From Manihot esculenta (taxonomy: Eukaryota > Streptophyta > Magnoliopsida > Malpighiales > Euphorbiaceae): DNA of 64,000 nucleotides. Position numbers and translations under genes: made by a program. Each line of letters opens with the position of its first letter. Position 1 is the stretch's first letter. The DNA is taken from contig NC_035172.2 in NCBI RefSeq assembly GCF_001659605.2, forward strand, positions 31,237,342 to 31,301,341, read 5' to 3'. The notes beneath the pieces were generated by a model. That model was not told the DNA's origin, did no database searches, and saw only the letters and a list, made by a program, of their open reading frames with translations. This document shows, one piece after another, positions 47,509-58,700 of the stretch.

Positions 47509-50043
47509 TCAAGTCTCCTTGCACTCGGTCAACTCCAACCTTGCTTCTCCTAACTCCCCAGATAGCTTTTGTATCTGCTTTTCAAGCTGAGTAGACTGGG
47601 TAGAAAGGCTTTTCTCTCTTTGATCCATAGAAGCCTTCTCTTGAGCAAGTCTTCTTTCTGTGGCAGATCTCTCTTCTGCAAGCTGCATCTCTAAGAGAGC
47701 AATCTTCTCATCCTGAGCAAAGTTGTCTTTAAGAATCCCTTCCAGCATGTTCATCTCCTTTTCGTACTAACTTTTCAGTGTAGCAACCACCCGTGCAACC
47801 TCCTCCTCCTTAGCCTTCTCTATATCTCGAAGGATAGCTAACCGAGAACTAGTCCTTTTGCCCTCCAGCTCCAATGGATTACCCGAAAGCTATGGAGCAA
47901 GAAGACAAACTAGAAAATGACCAAAAGTCTAAAAGTAAGAAAATGAGAAAGAAAAACTTATAAGAAGAATTTGTTTTTTCCTTTTTAGTCCAGACAGTAA
48001 ATGAAGTCGACTGTTTGGTGGACTCAATTATTCGTCAAATAGTGTTCACCATCCGAGGATCAGTCAGATTCGGGGATGGCCCAAAGACATGATTGCTGAG
48101 CAGCTTAGCAATAAAAGTGCGTGTGAAGTAGGGGTGAGCAGTATTTAGTTCAAATCGAAAAAATTGATCGAACCGAATTAATTTGAAAATTTAATTTGAT
48201 TTTTTATTCATTTTGGTTCGGTTTAATTTTTAATTTCAAAAATTTTGATTATTTTATTTCTGTTCGATTTTGATTAAAAAAAATAAAAATACTGAATCGA
48301 ACCGATTAGTGATAATAATATATTATTTTCAATAATATAGAGAGATTAGATCATAGTAAATTTAAAATATTTTAATTAAATTTTAAAATACTAAAAATTA
48401 AGTGTAAAAAATAAAAAATTTATTAAAAATTCAAATCGATTAAATCGAATCGAATCGAATTAGAACCGGTTTGGTTTGATTCAATTTCTGATCAAAATCG
48501 ATTCAGTTCAGTTTTCATAAATATCAAAATTTTTATTTTCGGTTTATTCGGTTCGGTTCAATTAAACCGAACCGACCGAATGCTCAGCCCTAGTGTAGAG
48601 TCAGGGCTCAGTTGAAAATGTATCCCTGACTTGTTGAAAATCAAGGCGGTCCGAAGATCGCCACTGGCCCCTTAAGACAAGCTATCCTTACTTTTACCTT
48701 TACTCGTTTTATCCGAGGAAGGCTTTCTCAAAAGCAAGGAAGACGAAGTTCCCTTCCGAGAGGGACTAACTCAGATTTCTTTACCAGCCTCCTCTTTTTG
48801 TCAATTGTCCCTGCACAATAGTGGTTGTCTCTTAATTCAACTAAGAGTTTTTTCATTTCAAGCTCTCACCGACCTCCTCAGCTAGAGAAGATCAGTCTGG
48901 GCCGACCATTGTTCTCACTATAGCAACCGTCAAACTACCCCCAAAGGCAGGAGCACCCCCAGTTATGATAGGCGCGACCTTAGTCTAGTCGGAGCTAATT
49001 AAGGCCAACTCTATGTTAGCCCCAGCAGAAGACGAAGGAGGTATGACTTGGGCTGAAATAGGCTCCACCCCCAACATCTTAGCCACCACATCCATAGTTT
49101 TTTGGGTCTTAAAAGTTTCGATAGCATCCCAGATAGCATCTTTCTGGGGTGTTGAAATCTTCTCCATAGGAACTATGGAAGCTGCAAAAAGTACCAAAAA
49201 TAAATAAAAAGATAGAATGATAAAGTCAATAAAGAAGCAACAACAAAAGAATGATCAATACTAACAGAATAACAATCCTCATCAGGCGGAGATCCAAACA
49301 CTACATCATACTTGAAAGGCAGAGAAGAGATTTGAGTGAAATATAACTGCTCCCACTTGGAGAGAAAAGGGAAAGAGTTGCAAAAAGAGTCAACGACACC
49401 CCATCCTAGCTCTAAGCCCTAATCGAAGCTCCTCTTGGCTCTTCGACTATTTCAAAATTCTCCACTAAGTGTTTGGTGGAATCTTTGTGACCGATAAAAA
49501 TGGCTAAACTATTCCTGCCACAGAAGCTCAAGAAACTGTTATTGGCCTTTAAAATCTTGAAGAAGGCCCGGAACAAACCTAAGGAAGGAGCGAAGCTCCA
49601 ACCCCGGCACATGGCCTCAAAGGCGCTTATGAATAGAATTGAATTTGGGTTAACATTCAAGGTGTGACCTAGAAAAACCTAAAAACGGAATGAACGAACC
49701 TAGAAAAGGGGAAAGAAAGACCATAGTCGATCTGTTTCAAATAAAAGACGAGCCTTCTCCCGATTTGAGCATCTACTAGGTCAGAAGAATGAGGAAAGGA
49801 GAATAGGGCAATCCGCTCGTTGGCATTCAGAGCCCGAATGTAATGGGTCTCCGTGGAAATGAAAGCACAGGGGAAAGTTTTGAAAAGAGAGGTGGAGGTA
49901 ACTCTAGAAACCACTTTCTCAACTCGAGAATACGACAAAGAGCCATCGGAGGAGTATGCGCACTTGTGAATCGAAAAGCTTAGAGGAAGAGAAAGAAATG
50001 AAGGAGACCCTAGAATAGCGAGCAAATGCGATAGAAGCAGCAA
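47509..50043 (-). pseudogene. Decayed Gypsy-associated ORF (putative gypsy-type transposon domain plus coiled coil)
   Basis: On the minus strand, from the right: 49669-50043 (segment with LVFYLKQIDYGLSFPFSRFV) slips one frame into 49412-49670 (LGHTLNVNP then FISAFEAMCRGW). After a gap comes 48985-49197, and finally a charged coiled-coil region 47509-47890 (EKIALLEMQLAEERSATERR type), interrupted by one TAG near 47770. A MITE (48129-48592) sits between the middle and C-terminal parts. The N-terminal motifs resemble the plant family known as putative gypsy type transposon (PF04195, recognised from memory), which usually ends in a coiled coil. It is broken beyond function. Confidence 0.6.
48129..48592. 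mobile_element. hAT-like MITE, second copy
   Basis: 464 bp, same family as 26021-26489. TIRs are TAGGGGTGAGCA and TGCTCAGCCCTA (one mismatch). Flanks GTGTGAAG (48121-48128) and GTGTAGAG (48593-48600) match at 6 of 8 bases. It is inserted in the decayed Gypsy-associated ORF. Confidence 0.75.
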
Positions 50044-50763
50044 AAGTGGGAAAGTAACGGCAAAGCCATGTATTTATACCTAAAATCAGGTATTAATGAG
50101 CATTTAAAGTATCACGTGTTGGTGACCCAAACGACGATAGCGTCAGGACACATTTGGGATGTTGTGCACACGTGTCATGCATACTTATAGCAACTCATCG
50201 TAACTCAAAGAGAATTAATAGGCTCACACTTGGCAATAAAACGATGAACATGATTCGCTCATCCAACCGTCATAAATAATTATCGAAAAAGCAAAAGGGC
50301 ATCTGATAACATAAGAATAATAACAGGGCCCTTTGAGATCATAACACGTAAATACAAAATACGGAAGGGTCTATGAACCGTTCTATCCGAGTTAACCAGG
50401 CAGTGAAAGGTTCGACCTATAGAATGTGAAGATCATACCCCAAAATCTTCGCCCTTTCCAATGCCCAGAATGAGCAGGCCGACTTCTTCAAAGATTGGAG
50501 TCAACAAGCAAACCTCTTTGAAGCATACGGGACCTCGCTAGAATCATGATTGCACATGCGAGAGGGCTGACAGACATGACGCACGTGATGGACAGAGTAT
50601 GGGCCAAGTGGCTCAGTATTTATTAGCCAACTGTCCACCATTAATGAGCTGCCCAACACATCTACCACGATACGTTACTATCTAATCTAATAGAACGTCA
50701 GGTAGAACATACCAGTATGATTAGGGTATAAATATCCCTGGACAACCACATTAAGGGATATAT
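50044..50763. other. No recognisable gene
   Basis: Probably the 5' leader or LTR part of the decayed element to its left; no LTR termini were recognised. It ends at the insertion site (bases TATAT) of the LTR starting at 50764. Confidence 0.4.
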
Positions 50764-51398
50764 TGTAACGACCCGAAAATCGGACCGCTACCGGCGCTAG
50801 GATCCAGATCGGCTTAAGGCCGCCGGGACCCGTAGCAAGCCTGACATATAACCTGTAAACCTGTATAATCCCATACATGATCAACAGCATACATAAAAAT
50901 TAAAACTTTTCCTTTCATATACATCAACCAAACTCAACTTGCATAAACATTAACATAACATTGATCCCTCTGTGGGATCTCATCAGTGCCCCCAAATGGG
51001 TGACATAACATATGCTGAGTTGGTTTACATGTACATCATAAAAATCTCTAAGATCATGTATTAAAAGGGATAACAACAATCTATGGTCAAGCACACCTCT
51101 AACATCCATAAACATCATCTCATTACATAACTAAACTATACTGTTACATTACATCATAATCATTCATCATGTCCACACTAACTATTACATAATCAAAACT
51201 TCATTACTCTATCCGGACTCCTGCTCTATCCTGTACCTGCAAGCCTGGGGGTCAAAGGGAGAGGGATGAGCTAAAAGCCCAGTGAGTAGGACTATAAAAA
51301 GAGTATTAACACTATGCTTTATGAAATGCATCATAACACAGACAATTCACATAAGGGTTGGGTGAACTTGTCACCAATTAGTCCAAGCTAACTCTGTG

Positions 51399-51607
51399 CC
51401 AGGCCGTAGCATGGGGTCCTGGTCTTCCTGTCATACATACATTACTTACCATTATCCCAGGGCCTCCTCTGGGCTCCTGGTCTTCGAGTCCCATTACCAT
51501 TCCAGGCCGTAGAATGGGGTCCTGGTCTTTCCTTACTCTGTGCCAGGCCGTAGAATGGGGTCCTGGTCTTTCCTTACTCTGTGCCAGGCCGTAGAATGGG
51601 GTCCTGG
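51399..51607 (-). repeat. Tandem hairpin series in LTR (five units)
   Basis: Four units on the minus strand have CCAGGACC, loop CCATTCTAC (first CCATGCTAC) and GGCCTGG. One divergent unit, near 51457-51485, carries CCAGG and CCTGG arms with a different loop. Confidence 0.7.
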
Positions 51608-51971
51608 TCTTCCTGTCATGGACTAATTGGGTCATCCAACATTCACCCACATCAACAACAATCGATGCAATGCGGCATATTCGTGAACACTAATGCAATC
51701 ATCCTATTGCATAATCATGATGCATGAAACATGATAAAACATTTAATTTAAAAGATTAAGTTTAGTTCCACTCACCTCTGGCTGACTCTGACAACACCGA
51801 AGCAGCTGAACTCACTGTTGGGGTCCTCGGTTCCTCGGGTCCGAACCTACACAGGTGGACTCAAATGAGGGACCAAACACACCTGAACATAACTATAAAC
51901 TACTCCCCAAGAACCCCCTAAAACATCATGAGACAACCATACAAAATCATGCAAAGGAGGCCTGGACAGGG

Positions 51972-52215
51972 CACTTTCGGCGGCAGGTTCGGCGGCCGAA
52001 AGTCCCTCCAGAGCCGAAAGTCAGGCAGGTTCGGCAGCACCTTCGGCGGCCGAAACTCCCAGATAGAGACGAAACTCATGCATGTTCGGCGGCACTTTCG
52101 GCGGCCGAAACTGCCAGACAGAGACGAAAGTCTCCTTTCGGGGGCAAGCTTCGGTAGCCGAAAGGCTGCCTCCCCAGCCATGTTCGGCGGCCGAAAGTCC
52201 TTCGGCTGCCGAACC
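51972..52215. repeat. Palindrome array in LTR leader
   Basis: Repeated TTCGGCGGCCGAA with variants TTCGGCAGC and TTCGGTAGCCGAA, separated by CAGAGACGAAA spacers. Same position and organisation as in the other LTRs. Confidence 0.85.
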
Positions 52216-52407
52216 TGGTTTCTGCCAAAGGGCAGAAACTTGGCTCCTTTTGCACATTTCGCCTCCAAACCTTCCAAACATGCATTAAACCTATTCTACA
52301 ACACACCAACACAAGCATACATGTCCCTAGGGGCCTCAAACCATCATAAACCCCATCTACAACACATCAAGCATCCACATTGTTCATGAACATACATTTA
52401 TACCCAT

Positions 52408-53106
52408 TGATAGAACATATTTTAGTCCTTTTTATCTTGATATTAATGATGATTATTTACATGATTTCTGCTTAATTTAGTGTTCTTGGCATTGTTTTGC
52501 AGAAAATGGTGTAAAAGGACACTTTGGAGAAAATACCCCTAAAACTGCCTTATTTGGAGCAAAGGAGAGCAAGCTTGCCAAGTTGAAATCAAGTCAAGCT
52601 AAATATGGAAAGTTCTAAATAAGGAAAGTGGCAAAGAAGGAAAGAACATTCAGCCAAAGCAATTTGAAATTCGAATTTCAAATCAGCAAGTTGCCTTTTC
52701 CTTATTCTAGAAGCCACATCTCAAGCTGCCATAATTGAAGAGCCAAAGAAGGAAAATATTTTGAAATTCAAATCTCCAAGATTCATATTCAGATATTGGA
52801 TTTCAAGATCCCCCTTATTAAGGAAAGAAAATCCAAAGATCACATGTTTCCTACTTAGTGCCATGCACATTCAAAATTCAAAAGGAGGCTCCACCTTCCT
52901 CTTTAGTGAATGGGCAACCTCCAAAAACGTGGGCAGCCTCTTGGACACACCTTGGGCAGTATCTTGAAGACCTTGGACAGTAATTAAAAGATCAAAGAGC
53001 CCCCCACTTGCAATTCAAGACATGCTCCACGTTTTTCCCTTCACACATGCACATAGAAGGCACATGTTGGACCAAGGGCACTTTGGGCAGCCTCTAAAAG
53101 ACTCAT
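52408..53106 (+). mobile_element. Family B LTR, left segment (resumes 63116)
   Basis: Starts TGATAGAACATATTTTAG, equivalent to the TGATCAGACC start of the minus-strand copy at 34780-38444. The preceding bases CCCAT (52403-52407) are the candidate target duplication; the other end is outside the window. It shares blocks with the first copy (GAAAATGGTGTAAA, GAAATTCGAATTTCAAAT) but carries roughly 230 bp more here. It is interrupted at 53106 by the intact element. Confidence 0.7.
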
Positions 53107-53400
53107 TGTAATACCCGGCTAGACCCCGGTATCGGAATTCCTACGTTCCGGCGGATGTTCCGTTGGAAGTCGGGATTCGAGGATGTCGGAGCTTGCCCTA
53201 AGGGTATAAGAAAGGTTTTTAAGATGTTTTTAAGTGTTTTTATCATGTTTGCATGTTTTGAGTTAAGAAAATTGAGTTTTGAAATGAAAAGGCCAAGGGG
53301 ACAAAAGCCAGGTTCGGCCGCCGAAGGTGAAGTTCGGCCGCCGAAAGTTGCATGGTTTCGCATGCACGTTAGGCCGCCGAAGGAAGAGTCGGTTGGCCAC

Positions 53401-53408
53401 TACAAAAG
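53401..53408 (+). promoter_or_regulatory. TATA-like box of the intact element
   Basis: TACAAAAG at the place where other LTRs of the superfamily have CTATAAAAGG or CTATATAAG. It is a weaker match, so promoter strength is uncertain. The same sequence occurs in the 3' LTR. Confidence 0.45.
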
Positions 53409-53934
53409 CCCCTTTGCCCGAGACTTGAGTGTTAAACACTCTGTTTTTGGGTCAAAGGTAGGTTCAAGCTCTCCTTGGTGTGATTTCTCATGTTTTCCTC
53501 AAATCTTGCATGTTTTAACTTGATTTGAGCTTTGTTTTAGAGATTTGAGCAAAAGGAAGCAAAGTTGAGCCCTTGGAGAGTTTGATTGAGTTTTCTCCTA
53601 TCTCCAAGCTTGGATCATCAATCCTCTAGTTCTTCAAGAGGTAAGCATGGATCCTCACCTCCCTTTAGGTTTAAAGCAAGTTTTAGAAGTTTTGGAGAGG
53701 TTTATGGCATGTTTTGGGGTATAAGCATGAGTTTGAGCATATGTTAATCATATGAGTTAGTATGAGTTTTGTTGTTGTTTTTGGGGTTTGAGCTAGTTTT
53801 TAGGCCCCTATATGCATGAGATATGTTATATGTTAGTTGAGAAGTGTTGGTATGCATGTTATGGGTGTTTGATAGGATTTTGGAGGCTGAGAGCATGAGT
53901 TGTGCTCGGATTCTGCCTTTCTGGAGAATCCAGG

Positions 53935-54185
53935 TTCGGCCGCCGAAGCAAGGTTCGGCCGCCGAACCCCTTGTGGAGGCAGTTTCGGCTGCCAAACCTT
54001 GCCCCCGAAAGCTAGGCTTTTGGGTGAGAAAGGGGCTTTCGGCCGCCGAAAGAGGGAGTTCGGCCGCCGAAAGTGCATGAGTTTCGTCTCTGGATGAGAC
54101 TTTCGGCCGCCGAAGGTGCCGTCGAACATGCATGAGTTTCGTCTCTGGAGGGAGGTTTCGGCCGCCGAACCAGCCGCCGAAAGTG
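53935..54185. repeat. Palindrome array in LTR leader
   Basis: TTCGGCCGCCGAA and half-site copies at about 53935, 53954, 54038, 54059, 54103 and 54156, with the spacer word CATGAGTTTCGTCTCTGG between the later ones. It is repeated with two base changes in the 3' LTR. Confidence 0.88.
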
Positions 54186-55427
54186 CCCAGTCCAGCCTTC
54201 TTTTGCCCATTTGTCCATGCATGCCTATGATGTTTTAGAGGGGTTTTGGGGAGATATTAAGAGTTATGTTTAAGTAAGTGTGGTCCTCATTTGAGTCCAC
54301 CTGTGTAGGTGCGGACCCGAGAGACCAAGGAGGCCCTCAGAGTTAGAGTTACAGAGACTGCTCAGCAGTTGACAGAGGTGAGTGGAACAAAACTTTATTT
54401 TAAAAGTTAAGAACTGTTTTAGCATGATTCATGCATCATTAATGCCATGTTTATGTAGGATGCTTTGCATTAGTATTCACTAAGTTGATGCATTGCATTA
54501 TTAATTGTATATGTGGATTGGACCGAGGCGATCTCAATAGCCCACAAGTCTGTCATTATTGTATGTCCTGTGTGAGCTCCTTTGGGGCCGGGCATTTACC
54601 TTGGATGAGTCCTGTGAGAGCCCTTATAGGGTCGGGCACCATGAGTAGTTAGTGAAAGACCTGTGTGAGCTCCTTTGGGGGCCGGGCACTGACAGAGGGA
54701 GTTTTGGGATCATGTCCAATCCGAGATGTGAAATGTTTGTGCAGTGATGCATCATATGATAGCATGTTTTAAATGTGATTTGTTTTATAGATTCCGCTCA
54801 CTGGGCTTTAGCAGCTCATCCCTCTCCCTAACCCCATTTTTCAGGGCCTCAGAGAAGAGAAAGAGAAAGAGATAGCAAGGGAAAAGGCATATGTAATAGT
54901 ATAGAATAGTGGACATGATTATTATGATAATGATGTACAGTACAGAGTTTATGTAATGTAGAGAAATGATGTAATAGCAAGTTATGTATGGAGTTATAGA
55001 ATTGTGCTTGGCCCTAGTGTATGTTTATCCCTTTGCACATGATCATTTTCTGTTTATGTTTTATGAGTGAGCTAATGTTGCTCTGAGAACTAGGCTTGGT
55101 GCATGGTAGTTTTCTATCTCTGTAGTTACTGTATGGTACCATAGCAGGTATCACTCTTCGAGTGCATACAGACAGAGCATGCATAGTCCAGGCTTAGTTG
55201 ATGAGAAAAGTTTCAGTTTTATAGAAAAGAAAGAGAAAAGTTTCAAGAAAAGAAAAGTAAGAAAAAAAAAACAAGAGAGTAAGTAACAGTTTTAAGCTTA
55301 AGTATGATCATGTATGGGATTGAGCAGGTACACAGAGTTGACAGTAGGCTTACTACGGGTCCCGGCGGCCTTAAGCCGATCTGGATCCTAGTGCCGGTGA
55401 TGGTCCGGTAAGCGGGCTGTTACAGAT

Positions 55428-55439
55428 TGGTATCAGAGC
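55428..55439 (+). other. Primer binding site (initiator tRNA-Met)
   Basis: TGGTATCAGAGC, three bases after the 5' LTR, as in the other copies. Confidence 0.93.
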
Positions 55440-55710
55440 ATAGGGCCTCTAGAGTACGGTGTGCTGAGCTAAGATGCTCAGGGATTAGAGATATCTCACA
55501 TCGGAAAGAGGTTGTTTTAGAGGGCAAGCACAATAAGAAGATCATGTCCACTAGGATAGGATGTTGAGTCCTGTCTTGATGTGTAATGCCATGATTTTAT
55601 GCATGTGCAGTTAATGATATGCTATGATATGCTATGCTATGAGTAGAGGGTTCATGTTGTTACATGGATCCTATGATGCTAAAGTTTATGGTATGTTTTC
55701 AGAAGCTAAG

Positions 55711-58700
55711 ATGAGAGGAACCCGTCGATCAGCTAGATTGACTGGAGCTCCGCCCGAGAATGAGGGTATGGAAGGGCGTCCCCCTGCTTTGCCAAGAGCT
55801 ATGTCCCAAAGGGCAGGCAGAGAAAGATCATCAAGGGACCCTAGAAGGTCTTTTGATGAAAGCAGGAGGGAGACAGAACAGAGAAGAAGATCGAGTGATA
55901 CAAGGGAAGAGATGGATGTGGATCCAAGAAGGGATGGAGGGTTAGGTGTTGGCACTACAGAGGAGGATGTGGGATCATCACAGGGAGGCGGTCAGGCCTC
56001 GGGGTATGGTTATCCACCCCACTATCAGCCCTACCCACAGGGCCCAGGGTATTCGATGGGAGGTACATCGGATTATCCTAGTTTTCACCCATATCCCACA
56101 TATATGCCTTATCCACCGTATTACCCCCCATATCCACCATATCCCATGTATCCACCCTCACCTTTTTACCCCAGTCCAGCATACTCTACACCAGAAAGTT
56201 CTGCACCTCCCCCACCACCACCAGTGGTACAACCAGAAGCCCCAGTTATCCAAACACCTCAACCTGGCCCATCTGTGAGGAGCAAGGTAAAGATGACTGA
56301 TTACCTAAAGTTAGATGCTCCTAAGTATCAATCAGGAGATGATCCGTTTGAGTACATTAAAGCAGTCAAGATGATAGCAGATGAGCTAGGGGCAGATGAT
56401 ACTAGAGCCATTCAGATGGCAGGGTTCACTTTAAAATGTAAGAAGGCGAAGGAATGGTTTGGCGTCTATGTGGACCCTAGGATGGATAACATGTCTTGGG
56501 AGGAGTTTGCTAATGAGTTTGCTGGATGGGCATTCCCAGATAGTTCGAAAGAGCTAAAGATGATAGAGTTTGAGCAGCTCAAGCAGACAGAGGATATGAG
56601 TATTGATGAGTTTACTGACAGGTTTCTGGAGTTGCTGCGGTATGCAGGACAGGCCTATGATACGGAACAGAAAAAGGCTAGGAGGTATGCTATGAAACTG
56701 CATTCCAGGTATTCCTCCTTGATCCATGCAGCCGAGAGGGAGAGTTTCCACACCGTGGTGGATTTAGCACGGAGGATGGAGGCTAGTGCCATTATACAGG
56801 GTACAGTGAAACAGCAGCCGGCACAGTCTTCTGGTTCTAAGACCCCAGGTAGGGGTAAGTCAGATCCCTCTTCACAGGGTGCAGCAACTTCCAGTGGTAA
56901 GAAGTGGAGTGGTTCCACGCAGAAGTCGAAGAAGAATAAGTTCTGGAATAAGATTAAAGCAGGTCTGGGATTAGGCAGTGGCATGAGTTCAGGCTCAGAG
57001 GTGCCAGTGTGTGGTAGGTGCGGTAAAGCGCACCGAGGAGTTTGTCGTTTGGGGATTACAGGATGTTACAGGTGCGGCCAGGAGGGACACATGGCTCGTG
57101 AGTGCCCTCAGGCATCTTTCACGGCACCATCCCATCAGACAGCTCCAGCTAGCATGCCACAGCCACCAGTTTCAGTTATGACACAGGGCAGAGGCAGAGG
57201 GAGAGGGTCAGCCTCTTCATCTGCGGGTCCCCGAGGTGGAGGTCCGTCAGCTCCGGCGCGGATTTTCACGATGACACAGCAGGAGGCAAACACTTCTCAC
57301 ACCGTGGTGTCAGGTAATCTCCTCATTGGGTGTTCTGAGGTGTATGCTTTGTTAGACCCTGGTGCTTCGCATTCCTTTGTTGCTCCCAGAGCCATAGAGA
57401 GAGTGGGTTTGATGACGTCTGGGTTAGAATGTCCCCTATGGGTCAGTGGCCCTAAGTGTGATCCATCGTTGGCAGAGACAGTCTGTCGACATAGTCCAGT
57501 ATTTATAGATGGTAGATGCCTTCCAGCTGACCTTGTGGTTCTAGAGTTGACAGATTTTGACGTCATTCTAGGGATGGATTGGCTATCTGCATATGGTGCT
57601 ACCTTGGACTGCAGAGACAAGGTAGTTAAGTTCAGAGATGAGGATGGATCTGAGTTTGTCTTCAGAGGAGACCGGAGGGGCACGCCTAGAGGTCTGATAT
57701 CAGCCCTACAGGCTCGTAGGTTGCTCAGGAGGGGATGTCAGGGATATCTAGCACATGTGAGAGAGCTAGACAGTCAGGTTAGGGACCCCAGTTCAGTGCC
57801 CGTAGTCAGAGAGTTCCCAGATGTGTTTCCAGATGAGCTTCCAGGACTACCACCTGATAGGGAAATAGAGTTCGAGATAGAGTTAGTGCCTGGTACCAGA
57901 CCGATCTCTATTCCTCCCTACAGGATGGCACCAGCAGAGCTGAAAGAGTTGAAAGAGCAGCTACAGGAGTTGGTAGATAAGGGTTTCATCCGTCCAAGTA
58001 CCTCACCCTGGGGTGCTCCAGTGTTGTTTGTCAAGAAAAAGGATGGATCCCTTAGACTTTGTATCGACTACAGGCAGTTGAACAAAGTCACTACCAAGAA
58101 TAAGTATCCTCTACCCAGGATCGATGATCTATTCGACCAGCTAGCAGGAGCAGGTTGTTTTTCTAAGATAGATCTGAGATCGGGCTATCATCAGCTGAGA
58201 ATCAAGGAAGAGGATGTACCTAAGACAGCTTTCAGGACCAGATATGGGCATTATGAGTTCTTAGTGATGCCGTTCGGGTTGACTAACGCCCCTGCAGCAT
58301 TCATGGATCTCATGAACCGAGTTTTCAGAGAGTACCTGGATCACTTTGTTATTGTCTTCATAGATGATATCTTGGTGTATTCCAGGAATGCAGAGGAGCA
58401 TGCCCAGCATCTGAGGATAGTCCTGCAGACCTTGAGAGAGCATGGTTTATATGCCAAGTTCTCCAAGTGTGAATTCTGGCTAAGGAGCATTTCATTCTTG
58501 GGGCATGTAGTGTCAGATCAAGGTATAGCAGTAGACCCCAAGAAGATAGAAGCTGTAGCCAATTGGCCTAGACCCACCACAGTGACAGAGGTCAAGAGTT
58601 TCTTGGGTTTGGCAGGCTACTACAGGAGGTTCGTTCAGGACTTCTCTAAGATAGCGGCTCCTATGACCAGATTAACCAGAAAGAACCAGAGATTCACATG

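Larger units (their letters stand above)
50764..52407 (-). mobile_element. Tekay-like LTR, interrupted by family B insertion
   Basis: Begins TGTAACGACCCG (LTR 3' end on the minus strand). It carries hairpin units 51399-51607, a mini-exon-like block at about 51779-51847 and a palindrome array at about 51972-52215. It stops at TACCCAT, where the family B LTR begins. The U3 part must lie beyond the right edge of the window. Confidence 0.85.
53107..55424 (+). repeat. 5' LTR of the intact element
   Basis: Starts TGTAATACCCGG and ends GGGCTGTTACA. U3 palindromes are at 53313-53325 and 53333-53345, a TATA-like TACAAAAG at 53401-53408, donor-like GT at 53458 and 53641, palindrome array 53935-54185, putative mini-exon 54309-54377 (TGTAG before, GTGAGT after), hairpin-like units about 54565-54690, and an acceptor-like TTTTTCAG ending at 54844. 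Confidence 0.95.

Noticed and set aside
50044..50763. Possible LTR of the decayed Gypsy element
   Set aside because: No terminal TG...CA pair, PBS or duplicate copy could be found in the window to define it.
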